Program-made: the position numbers and the translations under genes
Shown: positions 16,088 to 23,750 of the stretch, in pieces
Position numbering within the stretch: the stretch's first letter is position 1
How the letters are laid out: each line of letters begins with the position of its first letter
Notes under the pieces: generated by a model
Databases searched by the model: none
The model's input: the letters and a program-made list of their open reading frames with translations, nothing else
What the model was told of the DNA's origin: nothing
Assembly: GCA_046155605.1 (NCBI GenBank)
Contig: JBJXFQ010000123.1
Location: 1-29,091 of the forward strand
Length of the DNA stretch: 29,091 bases
Direction of reading: 5' to 3'
From: JAEUIZ01 sp046155605
GTDB taxonomy: Bacteria; Planctomycetota; Phycisphaerae; Phycisphaerales; UBA1924

Positions 16088-17005
16088 TCAAACTCCGCTC
16101 GGGTGCCAGATCGTCTTCATCTCAACGAGGGGCTCGATGACCCACGGCCCGCGCCAGCGTTCGTGGGCGAAGTCAGCGCTGGGATGGAGCGCGACCCGCT
16201 TGAGGTTGTCCGCGACACCCTCGCGCACCTGCCGCTCGCCCTCGGCAGTCAGTCCCGCGGCGTGGATCGCACCGATCTCGCGGTGCGAGGCAAACTGCGG
16301 GACCAGTTCCTCATGCACGCCCGTGAGCAGATTCAGCACGCCGGCGGGCACGTCGCTGGTGGCGGCGACCTCGCCGAGGATCGCGCCGGGGATCGGGTTG
16401 GCCTCGCTCGCCAGCGCGACCACGCAGTTGCCCGCGCAGAGCGCCGGTGCCGCCAGCGAGATCAGCCCCAGCAGCGGCGACTCGTTCGGGGCGAGCACCC
16501 CCACCACGCCCGTTGGTTCGGGGACGGTGAAGTTGTAGTACGGCCCGGCGACGGGGTTATTGCAGCCCAGGACCTGCGCGTACTTATCCGCCCAGCCCGC
16601 GAAGCAGACGAGCCGATCGATCGCGGCCTCGACCTCGGCGATGCCGGTGCTCTTGGCTGTCTGTCCCTGTGCCTTTGTGCCCTTCTTGCTCCCCTTTGTC
16701 GCGGCACCGCTGCGTTGCTTCTTCACGTCTCCGATTGCCTGCGCCAGTTCCCGCTTCTTGCCTTCCATCATCTCGGCCATGCGATAGAGGACCTGCCCGC
16801 GGTTGTAGGCCGTCGCGCCGGACCATTTGGGCAGCGCGGCCCGCGCGGCCTCGACGGCGTCACGCAAGTCCTTGCGCGAGGCCCGCGCGACATGCACGGT
16901 CGTGTCGCCGACGACGATCGCCAGCGTGCGGCCGCTCTCGCTACGCGGGAATCCGCCGTTGATAAACAGTTTGTACGTCTTGGACACGTCGAGTCGCTCG
17001 GACAT
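16088..17005 (-). CDS. Aldehyde-dehydrogenase-like protein lacking the catalytic domain
   Basis: A 305-aa protein matching the N-terminal NAD-binding part of aldehyde dehydrogenases: KLFINGGFPRSESGRTLAI, DAVEAARAALPKWSGATAYN, VLYRMAEMMEGKKREL, FAGWADKYAQVLG, GVVGVLAPNESPLLGLISLA and GVLNLLTG. The family is usually about 480-500 aa. Here the sequence stops after the NAD-binding region, the ELGGK motif is replaced by NLKRVALHP, and no catalytic-Cys domain follows. It is therefore probably not a dehydrogenase by itself, and may be a partner subunit of the full-length ALDH in the same cluster. A Lys/Gly/Thr/Gln-rich insert (about residues 95-118, SGAATKGSKKGTKAQGQTAK) interrupts it. The frame is otherwise clean, so this looks like a maintained gene rather than a fresh truncation. 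Confidence 0.82.
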   Translation of the reverse strand: MSERLDVSKTYKLFINGGFPRSESGRTLAIVVGDTTVHVARASRKDLRDAVEAARAALPKWSGATAYNRGQVLYRMAEMMEGKKRELAQAIGDVKKQRSGAATKGSKKGTKAQGQTAKSTGIAEVEAAIDRLVCFAGWADKYAQVLGCNNPVAGPYYNFTVPEPTGVVGVLAPNESPLLGLISLAAPALCAGNCVVALASEANPIPGAILGEVAATSDVPAGVLNLLTGVHEELVPQFASHREIGAIHAAGLTAEGERQVREGVADNLKRVALHPSADFAHERWRGPWVIEPLVEMKTIWHPSGV

Positions 17006-17082
17006 GCGGCAATGCTAGCGACTGCACCGCGTCGAGCCGCTTTCGCGTGCTCGATGCCACACGCCTCGGCACCCTTTCTGTT

Positions 17083-17763
17083 TCAGGCGGGACTTGGGCC
17101 GATTTGCGGATCATTCGCAACGACCACGTCCGCGCCGTCTCGTGGCTGGTCGAGGCTCGCATGGTGCCGCTGCGCGGGGAAGTAAATCTCGGCGTAGTCG
17201 CGGCGGATCGCGTCTTCGGCGAGGCACTCCTGGTTTCGCGTGATCGCGCGGGCGAGTGCCGTCTCGTACGAGCACTCGATCCATGCCGCGAGGTCGAACT
17301 CCGGCCTCAGATCGCGTCGGAAGATAAAGACCCCCTCGAAGATCACCACATCCACCGGCCCGTGCTCATGCACCTTCCGCCACGACCTTCCATCTGGCCC
17401 GATCGCGTCGGCCTCGAACCGCACCGCGCCGTCTCGCGCCAGCGGTCGCACGACGCGGAAGAAGCACTCGATCAGTCGCAGACCGGCCTCGTAGAACGCG
17501 ATGCCGGGTGGAACGGCGTGGCGGCGCTGCTTCGCCGGCGCGTGCCAGTCGTCGATGCCGATAACGGCGACGCGTTTCTCCGTCGATCGCAGATCAGCCG
17601 CGAGTCGAGCCGAGACGTAGCCCTTGCCCGAGCCATCGATTCCGCTGATGCCGATGAGCACAGCCCGTCGGCCCGCACGCGGTACCAAGCCGCCAACTCG
17701 CGATGCGACCTCTTCGATGTTGAGAAAGTTCGGCACAGGATTCCGATGCTCTCGGACGATCAC
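17083..17763 (-). CDS. Uridine-kinase-like P-loop kinase
   Basis: A 226-aa P-loop NTPase of the uridine kinase/phosphoribulokinase type. Walker A is GISGIDGSGKGY (about residues 38-49, Lys47). A substrate-site motif, VIGIDDWHAPAKQRR, follows and VVIFEGVFIFRRDLRPEFDL is the Walker B/lid region. It ends with IECSYETALARAITRNQE and a last stretch rich in charged residues. The likely reaction is phosphorylation of a nucleoside or sugar. GTG 17763 starts 16 bp after the stop of the ALDH gene, and another ALDH-like gene follows by 77 bp, suggesting a shared pathway of nucleoside-derived aldehyde metabolism. That pathway is inferred from the cluster, since deoC itself is not in the window. Confidence 0.82.
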   Translation of the reverse strand: MIVREHRNPVPNFLNIEEVASRVGGLVPRAGRRAVLIGISGIDGSGKGYVSARLAADLRSTEKRVAVIGIDDWHAPAKQRRHAVPPGIAFYEAGLRLIECFFRVVRPLARDGAVRFEADAIGPDGRSWRKVHEHGPVDVVIFEGVFIFRRDLRPEFDLAAWIECSYETALARAITRNQECLAEDAIRRDYAEIYFPAQRHHASLDQPRDGADVVVANDPQIGPSPA

Positions 17764-17779
17764 CAGTCTCTACGGAGCG

Positions 17780-19324
17780 CTACAGCTCGACGTACGCTCG
17801 CAACCCCTGCATCCCGCCCTCGCGCCCAAAGCCGCTCTCCTTGAAGCCGCCGAAGGGGCTGGCAGGGTCGAAGCGGTTGTAGGTGTTGAGCCAGACGACG
17901 CCGGCCTTGAGGTGCCGGGCGATCTCGAAGATCTTCGAGCCCTTGTCGGTCCAGACGCCCGCCGCGAGGCCGTAGGGCGTGTTGTTCGCGCGCGTGATCG
18001 CCTCCTCGGGCGTGCGGAAACTCATGACCGCGAGCACAGGGCCGAAGATCTCCTCGCGGGCGACGACGTGGCTCGGCTGCACGCCCGTAAAGAAGCACGG
18101 GCGGCACCAATAGCCCTTAGCGGGCAGTGGATGCCCGTTGACGCGATGGAGTTCGGCACCTTCCTTCTCGCCCGCGGCGAGGTACCGCTCGATCGTGCCC
18201 AGTTGGGCCCGCGAGTTGATCGCGCCCACGTCGGTGTTCTTGTCGAGCGGATCGCCCACGCGGAGACTGGCCAAGCGGACGCGGAGTTTCGCCGTGACCT
18301 CGTCGAGCACGCTCTCTTGCACGAAGAGGCGCGAGCCGGCACAGCAGACGTGGCCCTGATTGAAGTAGATGCCGGCGATGATGCCCTCGACGGCCTGGTC
18401 GATGCTCGCGTCCTCGAAGATGATGTTCGGGCTCTTGCCACCGAGTTCGAGGGTCAGTCGCGGTCGCTTGCCGTCACGCTTGGCGACCGACATCGCGATC
18501 TTCTTACCAACGTCGGTGGAGCCGGTGAAGGCGATCTTGTCGATGCCCTGGTGCTCGACGATGGCCGCGCCCGTGGAGCCGTCGCCCGTGACGATGTTGA
18601 CCACGCCCGGGGGCAGATCGATCTCCTGGAGGATTTCGGCGAGGCGGAGCGCGGTGAGCGGGGTTGTCTCGGCGGGCTTGAGGACGCAAGTGTTGCCGCA
18701 GGCGAGCGCTGGCGCGAGTTTCCAGGCCGCCATGAGGAGCGGGAAGTTCCACGGGATGATCTGCCCGCAGACGCCGACGGGCCGCGGCGCGCGCGCGCCC
18801 GGGAAGGCGCACGCGAGTTTGTCCGCCCAGCCGGCGTAGTAGAAGAAGTGGGCCGCGGCGAGGGGGACGTCGACATCGCGGCTCTCGCGGATGGGCTTGC
18901 CGCCGTCCATCGTTTCGAGCACGGCCAGTTCGCGGGCCCGCTCCTGAATCCGTCGCGCGATGCGGAAGATGTACTTGGCCCGCTCGACGGGCGGGAGCGC
19001 GGCCCACTTGGGGAGGGCGTCGCGTGCCGCGCGCACGGCCGCGTCGACGTCCGTGACGCTCCCCAGCGCGACTCGCGCGAGCACGGCCTCTGTGGCGGGA
19101 TTGATCGTGTCGAAGTTCGCCTCGTCAGTGCCGCCGCCGCCTCGTCCCTTCGTGCCCGCGTCCCCTCGTGCCTTTGCCTCAACGAACCGGCCGGCGATGA
19201 AGTGGCCGTAGCGAGGGGCGATGGCGACCTTGACAGTCTCCGGAGCCGGCGCGTACTCCCACGCGTCCCCGAATCGCAGCGCTGGAGCCTTTGTTCGTGC
19301 CTCGCCGAGCATGGAGTCTGCCAT
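17780..19324 (-). CDS. NAD(P)-dependent aldehyde dehydrogenase
   Basis: A 514-aa enzyme oxidising an aldehyde to its acid. Landmarks: FIAGRFVEA, then INPATEAVLARVALG, IIPWNFPLLMAAWKLAPALA and CVLKPAETTPLTALRLAEI (cofactor binding), GDGSTGAAIVEHQGIDKIAF, FTGSTDVGKKI, LELGGKSPNIIFEDA with the general-base Glu (about 287), NQGHVCCAGSRLF with the catalytic Cys (about 320), and the C-terminal PFGGFKESGFGREGG. An extra low-complexity stretch rich in Gly, Lys, Arg and Thr (ARGDAGTKGRGGGGTDEAN, about residues 52-70) splits the N-terminal strand. Substrate not shown. It is the first gene of the three-gene cluster. Confidence 0.95.
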   Translation of the reverse strand: MADSMLGEARTKAPALRFGDAWEYAPAPETVKVAIAPRYGHFIAGRFVEAKARGDAGTKGRGGGGTDEANFDTINPATEAVLARVALGSVTDVDAAVRAARDALPKWAALPPVERAKYIFRIARRIQERARELAVLETMDGGKPIRESRDVDVPLAAAHFFYYAGWADKLACAFPGARAPRPVGVCGQIIPWNFPLLMAAWKLAPALACGNTCVLKPAETTPLTALRLAEILQEIDLPPGVVNIVTGDGSTGAAIVEHQGIDKIAFTGSTDVGKKIAMSVAKRDGKRPRLTLELGGKSPNIIFEDASIDQAVEGIIAGIYFNQGHVCCAGSRLFVQESVLDEVTAKLRVRLASLRVGDPLDKNTDVGAINSRAQLGTIERYLAAGEKEGAELHRVNGHPLPAKGYWCRPCFFTGVQPSHVVAREEIFGPVLAVMSFRTPEEAITRANNTPYGLAAGVWTDKGSKIFEIARHLKAGVVWLNTYNRFDPASPFGGFKESGFGREGGMQGLRAYVEL

Positions 19325-19342
19325 GCGATAAGCCTACTCGTC

Positions 19343-19373
19343 AAAAAAGCAGAAGGCCGGGACATGCCCGGCC
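19343..19373 (-). terminator. Intrinsic terminator of the PEP-CTERM gene
   Basis: On the minus strand a perfect 7-bp stem, GGCCGGG / CCCGGCC with a 5-nt loop, is followed 6 nt on by TTTTTT (19343-19348 on the plus strand is AAAAAA). It lies about 37 bp past the stop of the exported protein gene and just before the ALDH start. Confidence 0.85.
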
Positions 19374-19409
19374 CTCTGACAGATTCAACTCCGATCGGCG
19401 CTCACGCGA

Positions 19410-20087
19410 TTAGGCGCGGCGACGACGAGCCGCGACCAGCCCGCCGAGCCCGAGGAGGGCGAGCGAGGCCGGGGCGGGAACCGAGGTGTACATCACGTCA
19501 TCGATGCCGACGTAGTCCGAGTTAGCGCCTGAGGGGCCGCCGTTGGGCGGGTTGTACCAGAACGCGAAGCGGCCGGCGGTCGGACCGGAGAGGCCCGAGA
19601 TCGTGGCGCTGAACAGCGTCCAGGAGGTGGGATAGCCAGCAGTCGTCAACGCGCCGTTGACCGTCACCAGGCTGTTGGTGAAACTGGCGGGGTTGGTCGT
19701 GCCGTCGGTGTTGTAGACCAGTTCCAAGCGGTCCGGGAAGAAGGGGGTGTTGACCGTGCGCGTCCAGAACTTGATCTCATCGCCGTTATTGAAGGTGACG
19801 AGCGGAGAGATCAGATAGTTGCTGATGGAGTTCGAGCCGGTGGACGAGTTGAAGTTCGCGAAGGCGTAGCCGGCACCGCTGTTGGCACCGAACGGATTCG
19901 CGTCAACACGAACCTGCCAGTTGGGATTGGTGCCGGGGCCGCCGGGGCTGTTGTTCACAGACGTCCAGTTGGCCGGAATCGGACCAGTGGGCGTTCCCGT
20001 GGTCGTGTCGAACGACTCCATGAACGACTGAGCCATCGAGGTGCCGGCGAATGCCAACACCGCCGCGAGTGCGGTAAAACGAACCAT
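19410..20087 (-). CDS. Exported PEP-CTERM protein, choice-of-anchor J type
   Basis: A 225-aa exported protein. ATG 20087 is preceded by GGAGGAG at 7 nt and opens a signal peptide (MVRFTALAAVLAFAGTSMAQ). The mature part resembles the choice-of-anchor J domain: SFDTTTGTPTGPIPANWT, YLISPLVTFNNGDEIKFWTR, WTLFSATISGLSGPTAGRFA, FWYNPP and DYVGIDDVMY. The C terminus is the sorting signal: VPAPASL, a hydrophobic run LALLGLGGLVAA and a terminal RRRR, the PEP-CTERM arrangement read by an exosortase. The protein is likely surface-attached or released; ligand unknown. It stands alone with its own promoter and terminator. Confidence 0.9.
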   Translation of the reverse strand: MVRFTALAAVLAFAGTSMAQSFMESFDTTTGTPTGPIPANWTSVNNSPGGPGTNPNWQVRVDANPFGANSGAGYAFANFNSSTGSNSISNYLISPLVTFNNGDEIKFWTRTVNTPFFPDRLELVYNTDGTTNPASFTNSLVTVNGALTTAGYPTSWTLFSATISGLSGPTAGRFAFWYNPPNGGPSGANSDYVGIDDVMYTSVPAPASLALLGLGGLVAARRRRA

Positions 20088-20599
20088 TCTATTTCTCCTC
20101 CAATGAAAAAGGACTTGCGAACCGAGTGTCTTGCTCTCAGAACGCGGACAATCTACAGCGCATTCCGAGTTTGTCAAGTCTGTCGTTGAAAAAGATTGAA
20201 CCGAGTCACTTATCCACAGAGTTATAGGACTATACGCGGAAGTTATCGCCGTTGCACTTTGCCTAACTTGACAGTTGTGGCATCGTGACAGTGAAAAAGC
20301 GACTTGGCCGTTTCGCGTCTCGCCGTGAAATGGCATCTCAGGTGTCAGAGCGGCAGACGACTGCTGCCTCAGTGAAGGCCGATGCCGCCTCAACCTGCTT
20401 TCTCGGGCCCAGACGCATGCAGCACAGCATCGCGGTGCGGCGACTGGCTCGAAGCGTGAGGCACGGGCGACGGGTCAGGTCCGGTGGTCCTTATCGACCC
20501 TTTGTGGTGGATGGGCCGCTCGTCCGTTGAACTGCCTCAGCGATCCGCCCGATTCTGCGACCGCAGGCACCGTTCACAATCCACTCACGGAGAAGAGTC
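20088..20599. other. Divergent intergenic region
   Basis: About 510 bp between the exported protein gene and the beta-barrel gene. It holds the promoter at 20150-20177 and one perfect DnaA-box sequence TTATCCACA at 20210-20218 within a locally AT-rich stretch (about 20150-20300). The half nearer the beta-barrel gene (20300-20599) shows nothing recognisable. Confidence 0.5.
20150..20177 (-). promoter_or_regulatory. Sigma-70-type promoter for the PEP-CTERM gene
   Basis: On the minus strand a perfect -35 TTGACA (20177-20172) is separated by 16 bp from TAGATT (20155-20150), preceded by TG one base earlier. The start of transcription would fall near 20143, leaving a leader of about 55 nt before ATG 20087. 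Confidence 0.55.
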
Positions 20600-21454
20600 G
20601 TGCGACATCTCGCCATGCTTGTTCTGTGCGCGCCCGTGTGCGCTGAACCCCCCGCCGATGCCGCGCCGCAGACCGTCGAGCGCCGCATCCACGCCACGCT
20701 CGGCGTTGACTACACCAACTCGTACTTCTTTCGCGGGATTGTCCAGGATGCCGACGGGGTGATCTTTCAGCCGTACGCGGGCGTGGAGGTCGATGCCTAC
20801 ACATCGGACACCTTTCGGCTCAGCATTTCCGCGATTTCATGGAACAGCATCCAGGATGCGCCCACCGGCACGGGTCCGCGTGGTGATTCGATCCGCTCCT
20901 GGTACGAGTCCGATCTCACGCTCGGTACCACGGCGCGTTTCGGCGACTGGGCCGTCGGTGTCCAGTACGTTTGGTACACCAGCCCTTCAAACGCGTTCCG
21001 CACCACCGACGAGATCGACGTCGTCGTCGCCTATGACGATTCCAAGGCCCTGGGCAAATGGAGCCTCAAGCCCGCGGTGACTCTTGCCTGGGAAGTCGGC
21101 GATGGCCGCGCCGACCGATTCGGCTCTGATCGCGGGACGTTCGCGCAGGTCGGCATTGCGCCGGGATTCCCTGTGCGCCTATCCGATTCGCTCGAGATGC
21201 AAATCACGTTCCCGGCATCGGTCGGGATCAGTCTGGGCGGCTACTACGAAGACCCCAATGGAAGCGACGACACCCTCGGATTCCTCAGCCTCGGAGTCAA
21301 AGCGACCCTGCCCTTGACAGTTCCTGCCGCTTATGGCGCGTGGGTCGCATCAATCGGAGCGGCGGCGCTTTTCCTAGGCGATCACACAGCCGACTACAAC
21401 GGCGGCGACGACAACGAGGTCGTGGTCACGTTTGGCATCGCTGGGTCGTTCTGA
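20600..21454 (+). CDS. Outer-membrane beta-barrel protein (TorF-like putative porin)
   Basis: A 284-aa exported protein. GTG 20600 has GGAGAAGAG upstream. A short signal (MRHLAMLVLCAPVCAEPP) leads to GVDYTNSYFFRGIVQDADG, the opening typical of the TorF-type putative porins, and then a series of alternating amphipathic strands to the terminal EVVVTFGIAGSF, which ends in Phe as outer-membrane barrels do. Likely location is the outer membrane; the transported substrate is unknown. The stop precedes the chemotaxis receptor start by 22 bp, so the two may be co-transcribed. Confidence 0.75.
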   Translation: MRHLAMLVLCAPVCAEPPADAAPQTVERRIHATLGVDYTNSYFFRGIVQDADGVIFQPYAGVEVDAYTSDTFRLSISAISWNSIQDAPTGTGPRGDSIRSWYESDLTLGTTARFGDWAVGVQYVWYTSPSNAFRTTDEIDVVVAYDDSKALGKWSLKPAVTLAWEVGDGRADRFGSDRGTFAQVGIAPGFPVRLSDSLEMQITFPASVGISLGGYYEDPNGSDDTLGFLSLGVKATLPLTVPAAYGAWVASIGAAALFLGDHTADYNGGDDNEVVVTFGIAGSF

Positions 21455-21476
21455 CGGCGCTGGTTATGGGGGCTTC

Positions 21477-23147
21477 ATGTTCGAGAATCTTCGGATCGGG
21501 ACCAAGATCACATGCCTCGTTGCGCTCGGGCTTGCGGGCCTTGCCGCGGTCGGCGGCATCGGCCAGATGACGATGTCGCGGATCCAAGTCTCGGGTCCGC
21601 TGTACCAGGAGATCGTTCAGGGCAAGGACCTGATTGCGGACGTGCTGCCGCCGCCGGCCTTTATCATCGAGGCCTATCTGGTGGTTAATCAACTCGAGCA
21701 TCAGGCGGACCCCAGCGGCGAGCCCTCCGTCGCCGAGCGAAATGCGCTGTTCAAGCGTCTGCACGAGTTGAAGGGCGAGTTTGAAACGCGGCACGCGTTC
21801 TGGGCGAAGGAACTCGCCGATGGTCCGATCAAAAAGTCACTGCTCGACGAGAGCGGTCGGCCGGCGCAACGGTTCTTTGAGGTCGCGGAGGGCGTGTATC
21901 GCCGGGCCATCGAGGAGCACAATCAGGAAGCGGCGCAGGAACTGCTTTTCGGGGAACTGCACGCTCTCTATGCGGCGCATCGCGTGGCGATCGATGAGAC
22001 GGTGCGGCTGGCGGCGCTGAAGGCCACGGAGACCGAGAGCCACGCGACGGCCGAGATCGCCAACTCGCGGCAACTGCTCATCGGTGCGTCCGTGGTCGCG
22101 TTGGGGGTTGTGGGCGTGTTTGGATTCGTCACCGCGCGCGGGATCGTGCGGCCGACGAAACGATTGGCAACGCTCCTGCACGAGATCGCCGAGGGCGAGG
22201 GCGACCTGACGCGGCGGCTGGGCTTGACTCGGCGGGACGAGATCGGCGACGCGGCCCGCGGCTTTGACGGGTTCGTCTCGCGCATCGAATCGACCATCGC
22301 CGAGGTTTCGCGCGCGGCGTCACAGGTCGCGGCGGCGTCGACAGAGATGGCGGCGTCGTCGGAGGAGATGGCCGCGGGCCTCTCGGGGCAGATGGACCAG
22401 TCGCAGCAGTTGGCGGAGTCATTCCAGCAGATGATGGCGTCGGTGAACGACTCGGCGCAGAGCGCTGCGCAGGCCGCTCAGGCCGCGGACGAATCGGGCC
22501 AGCGTGCGGGAGCCGGCGGCGAGGTGGTGCGCAAGACGATCGACGAGATCAACGGAGTTGCGGAAGAGGTGGCTCGCTCGGCCCAGGCCGTGCAGGGCCT
22601 TGGCGCGCGAAGCGAGCAGATCGGACAGATCATCGGCGTGATCCAGGACATCGCGGACCAGACGAATCTCCTCGCGCTGAATGCGGCGATCGAAGCGGCC
22701 CGCGCGGGAGAGCATGGCCGAGGATTTGCGGTTGTCGCCGACGAGGTTCGCAAACTCGCCGAACGGACGAGCCAGGCGACTCGCGAGGTCGCGGGCAACA
22801 TCGGGCAGATCCAGCAGGACACGAAGGCGGCGGTGGAGCGCATCAGCGCCTGCACGACTCGCGTCTCGAGCGGGGTGGAGTTGGCGCGGACGGCGGGGAG
22901 CACGCTGGAGCAGAACGTGGCGTCGTCACGCCAGGTGCAAGGGATGATCCGGCAGATCGCCGAGGCGTGCCAGAGGCAATCGTCGGTCAGCGGCGAGATC
23001 AGCCTGAATCTCGAGCAGATCACGTCAGTGACCGCTGAAGCAGGGCAGGGCGCGCGCGAGGCGGCTCAGGCGAGCGCGCAACTCTCGCAGCAGTCCGAAC
23101 TGCTGCGGTCGCTTGTCGGTCGTTTCAAGATCCGCGCCGCGGCGTGA
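21477..23147 (+). CDS. Methyl-accepting chemotaxis protein
   Basis: A 556-aa transmembrane chemoreceptor that controls CheA. ATG 21477 starts just before the first membrane helix (about residues 8-30, GTKITCLVALGLAGLAAVGG). A helical periplasmic sensor follows (about 31-198), then the second helix (about 200-224, LIGASVVALGVVGVFGFVT), HAMP (about 221-275) and a coiled-coil signalling domain with the highly conserved hairpin tip IGVIQDIADQTNLLALNAAI...EARAGEHGRGFAVVADEVRKLAER (about 385-435). The sensed signal is unknown. A receptor fits with the flagellar genes elsewhere in the window. Confidence 0.95.
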   Translation: MFENLRIGTKITCLVALGLAGLAAVGGIGQMTMSRIQVSGPLYQEIVQGKDLIADVLPPPAFIIEAYLVVNQLEHQADPSGEPSVAERNALFKRLHELKGEFETRHAFWAKELADGPIKKSLLDESGRPAQRFFEVAEGVYRRAIEEHNQEAAQELLFGELHALYAAHRVAIDETVRLAALKATETESHATAEIANSRQLLIGASVVALGVVGVFGFVTARGIVRPTKRLATLLHEIAEGEGDLTRRLGLTRRDEIGDAARGFDGFVSRIESTIAEVSRAASQVAAASTEMAASSEEMAAGLSGQMDQSQQLAESFQQMMASVNDSAQSAAQAAQAADESGQRAGAGGEVVRKTIDEINGVAEEVARSAQAVQGLGARSEQIGQIIGVIQDIADQTNLLALNAAIEAARAGEHGRGFAVVADEVRKLAERTSQATREVAGNIGQIQQDTKAAVERISACTTRVSSGVELARTAGSTLEQNVASSRQVQGMIRQIAEACQRQSSVSGEISLNLEQITSVTAEAGQGAREAAQASAQLSQQSELLRSLVGRFKIRAAA

Positions 23148-23228
23148 TGCTTCGTCGGGCCTTGGTGGCGCGGCCGGCCCGTATCGGTGCTCGCCGTGCT
23201 GCCGCGTCATGGGGTAATCGGACTGGTC

Positions 23229-23750
23229 CTACTTCCCCGCGTCCTTCTTGATCCTTGCCGCGAAATCCTCGGCGAGCGCGTTGGGAATGGGAATACTCAG
23301 GTTGTATTGCAGCACGACCCAGCGACCGTTCTCGAATGAGAGCACCCCGGACCCACGGCATTCGCCGAGTTTTGCGTGGTCGAGCAGTTCGTCGAAATAG
23401 ACCTGATCCTCGTCGATCACGGTGATCACGCGCGATCGAGGGAGATACGTCCAGCCCTTGCCGCCCTTGGCCGTGTCGAAGTGCGGGCGCGCGAAGTCGC
23501 GGAACTCCACGCCGGTCCAGCGTTCGGAGGCATCGGTGCCGAGGAAGACCGACTGGTCGGTCCAGCGGGCGAAATAGCGGTTGAAGTCGGCCTTTGCCGC
23601 GGCATCGTGGAAGTCGTCGAGGGCGGCGTTGATCGTCGATCTGCTCGAGGAGACGTAGAGGATGCAGTGCCCGCATCCAGGAAGCAGAGCGCCGCACACG
23701 CCGACCATTGAAGCGGCCGCACATTTGGCAATCAACCTCTGGAGCCTCAT
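23229..23750 (-). CDS. NTF2/SnoaL-like lipoprotein
   Basis: A 173-aa lipoprotein. The signal sequence (IAKCAAASMVGVCGALLPGC) predicts lipidation at Cys26. The rest fits an NTF2-like, SnoaL/YybH-type cone fold: ALDDFHDAAAKADFNRYFAR, VFLGTDASERWTGVEFRDFA, then DQVYFDELLDHAKLGECRGS and GRWVVLQYNLSIPIPN. Such folds often bind a small ligand or act as an immunity-like or scavenging domain; the function here is unknown. ATG 23750 overlaps the stop of the M61 peptidase gene as ATGA and follows GAGGAG, so translation is coupled. Confidence 0.8.
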   Translation of the reverse strand: MRLQRLIAKCAAASMVGVCGALLPGCGHCILYVSSSRSTINAALDDFHDAAAKADFNRYFARWTDQSVFLGTDASERWTGVEFRDFARPHFDTAKGGKGWTYLPRSRVITVIDEDQVYFDELLDHAKLGECRGSGVLSFENGRWVVLQYNLSIPIPNALAEDFAARIKKDAGK

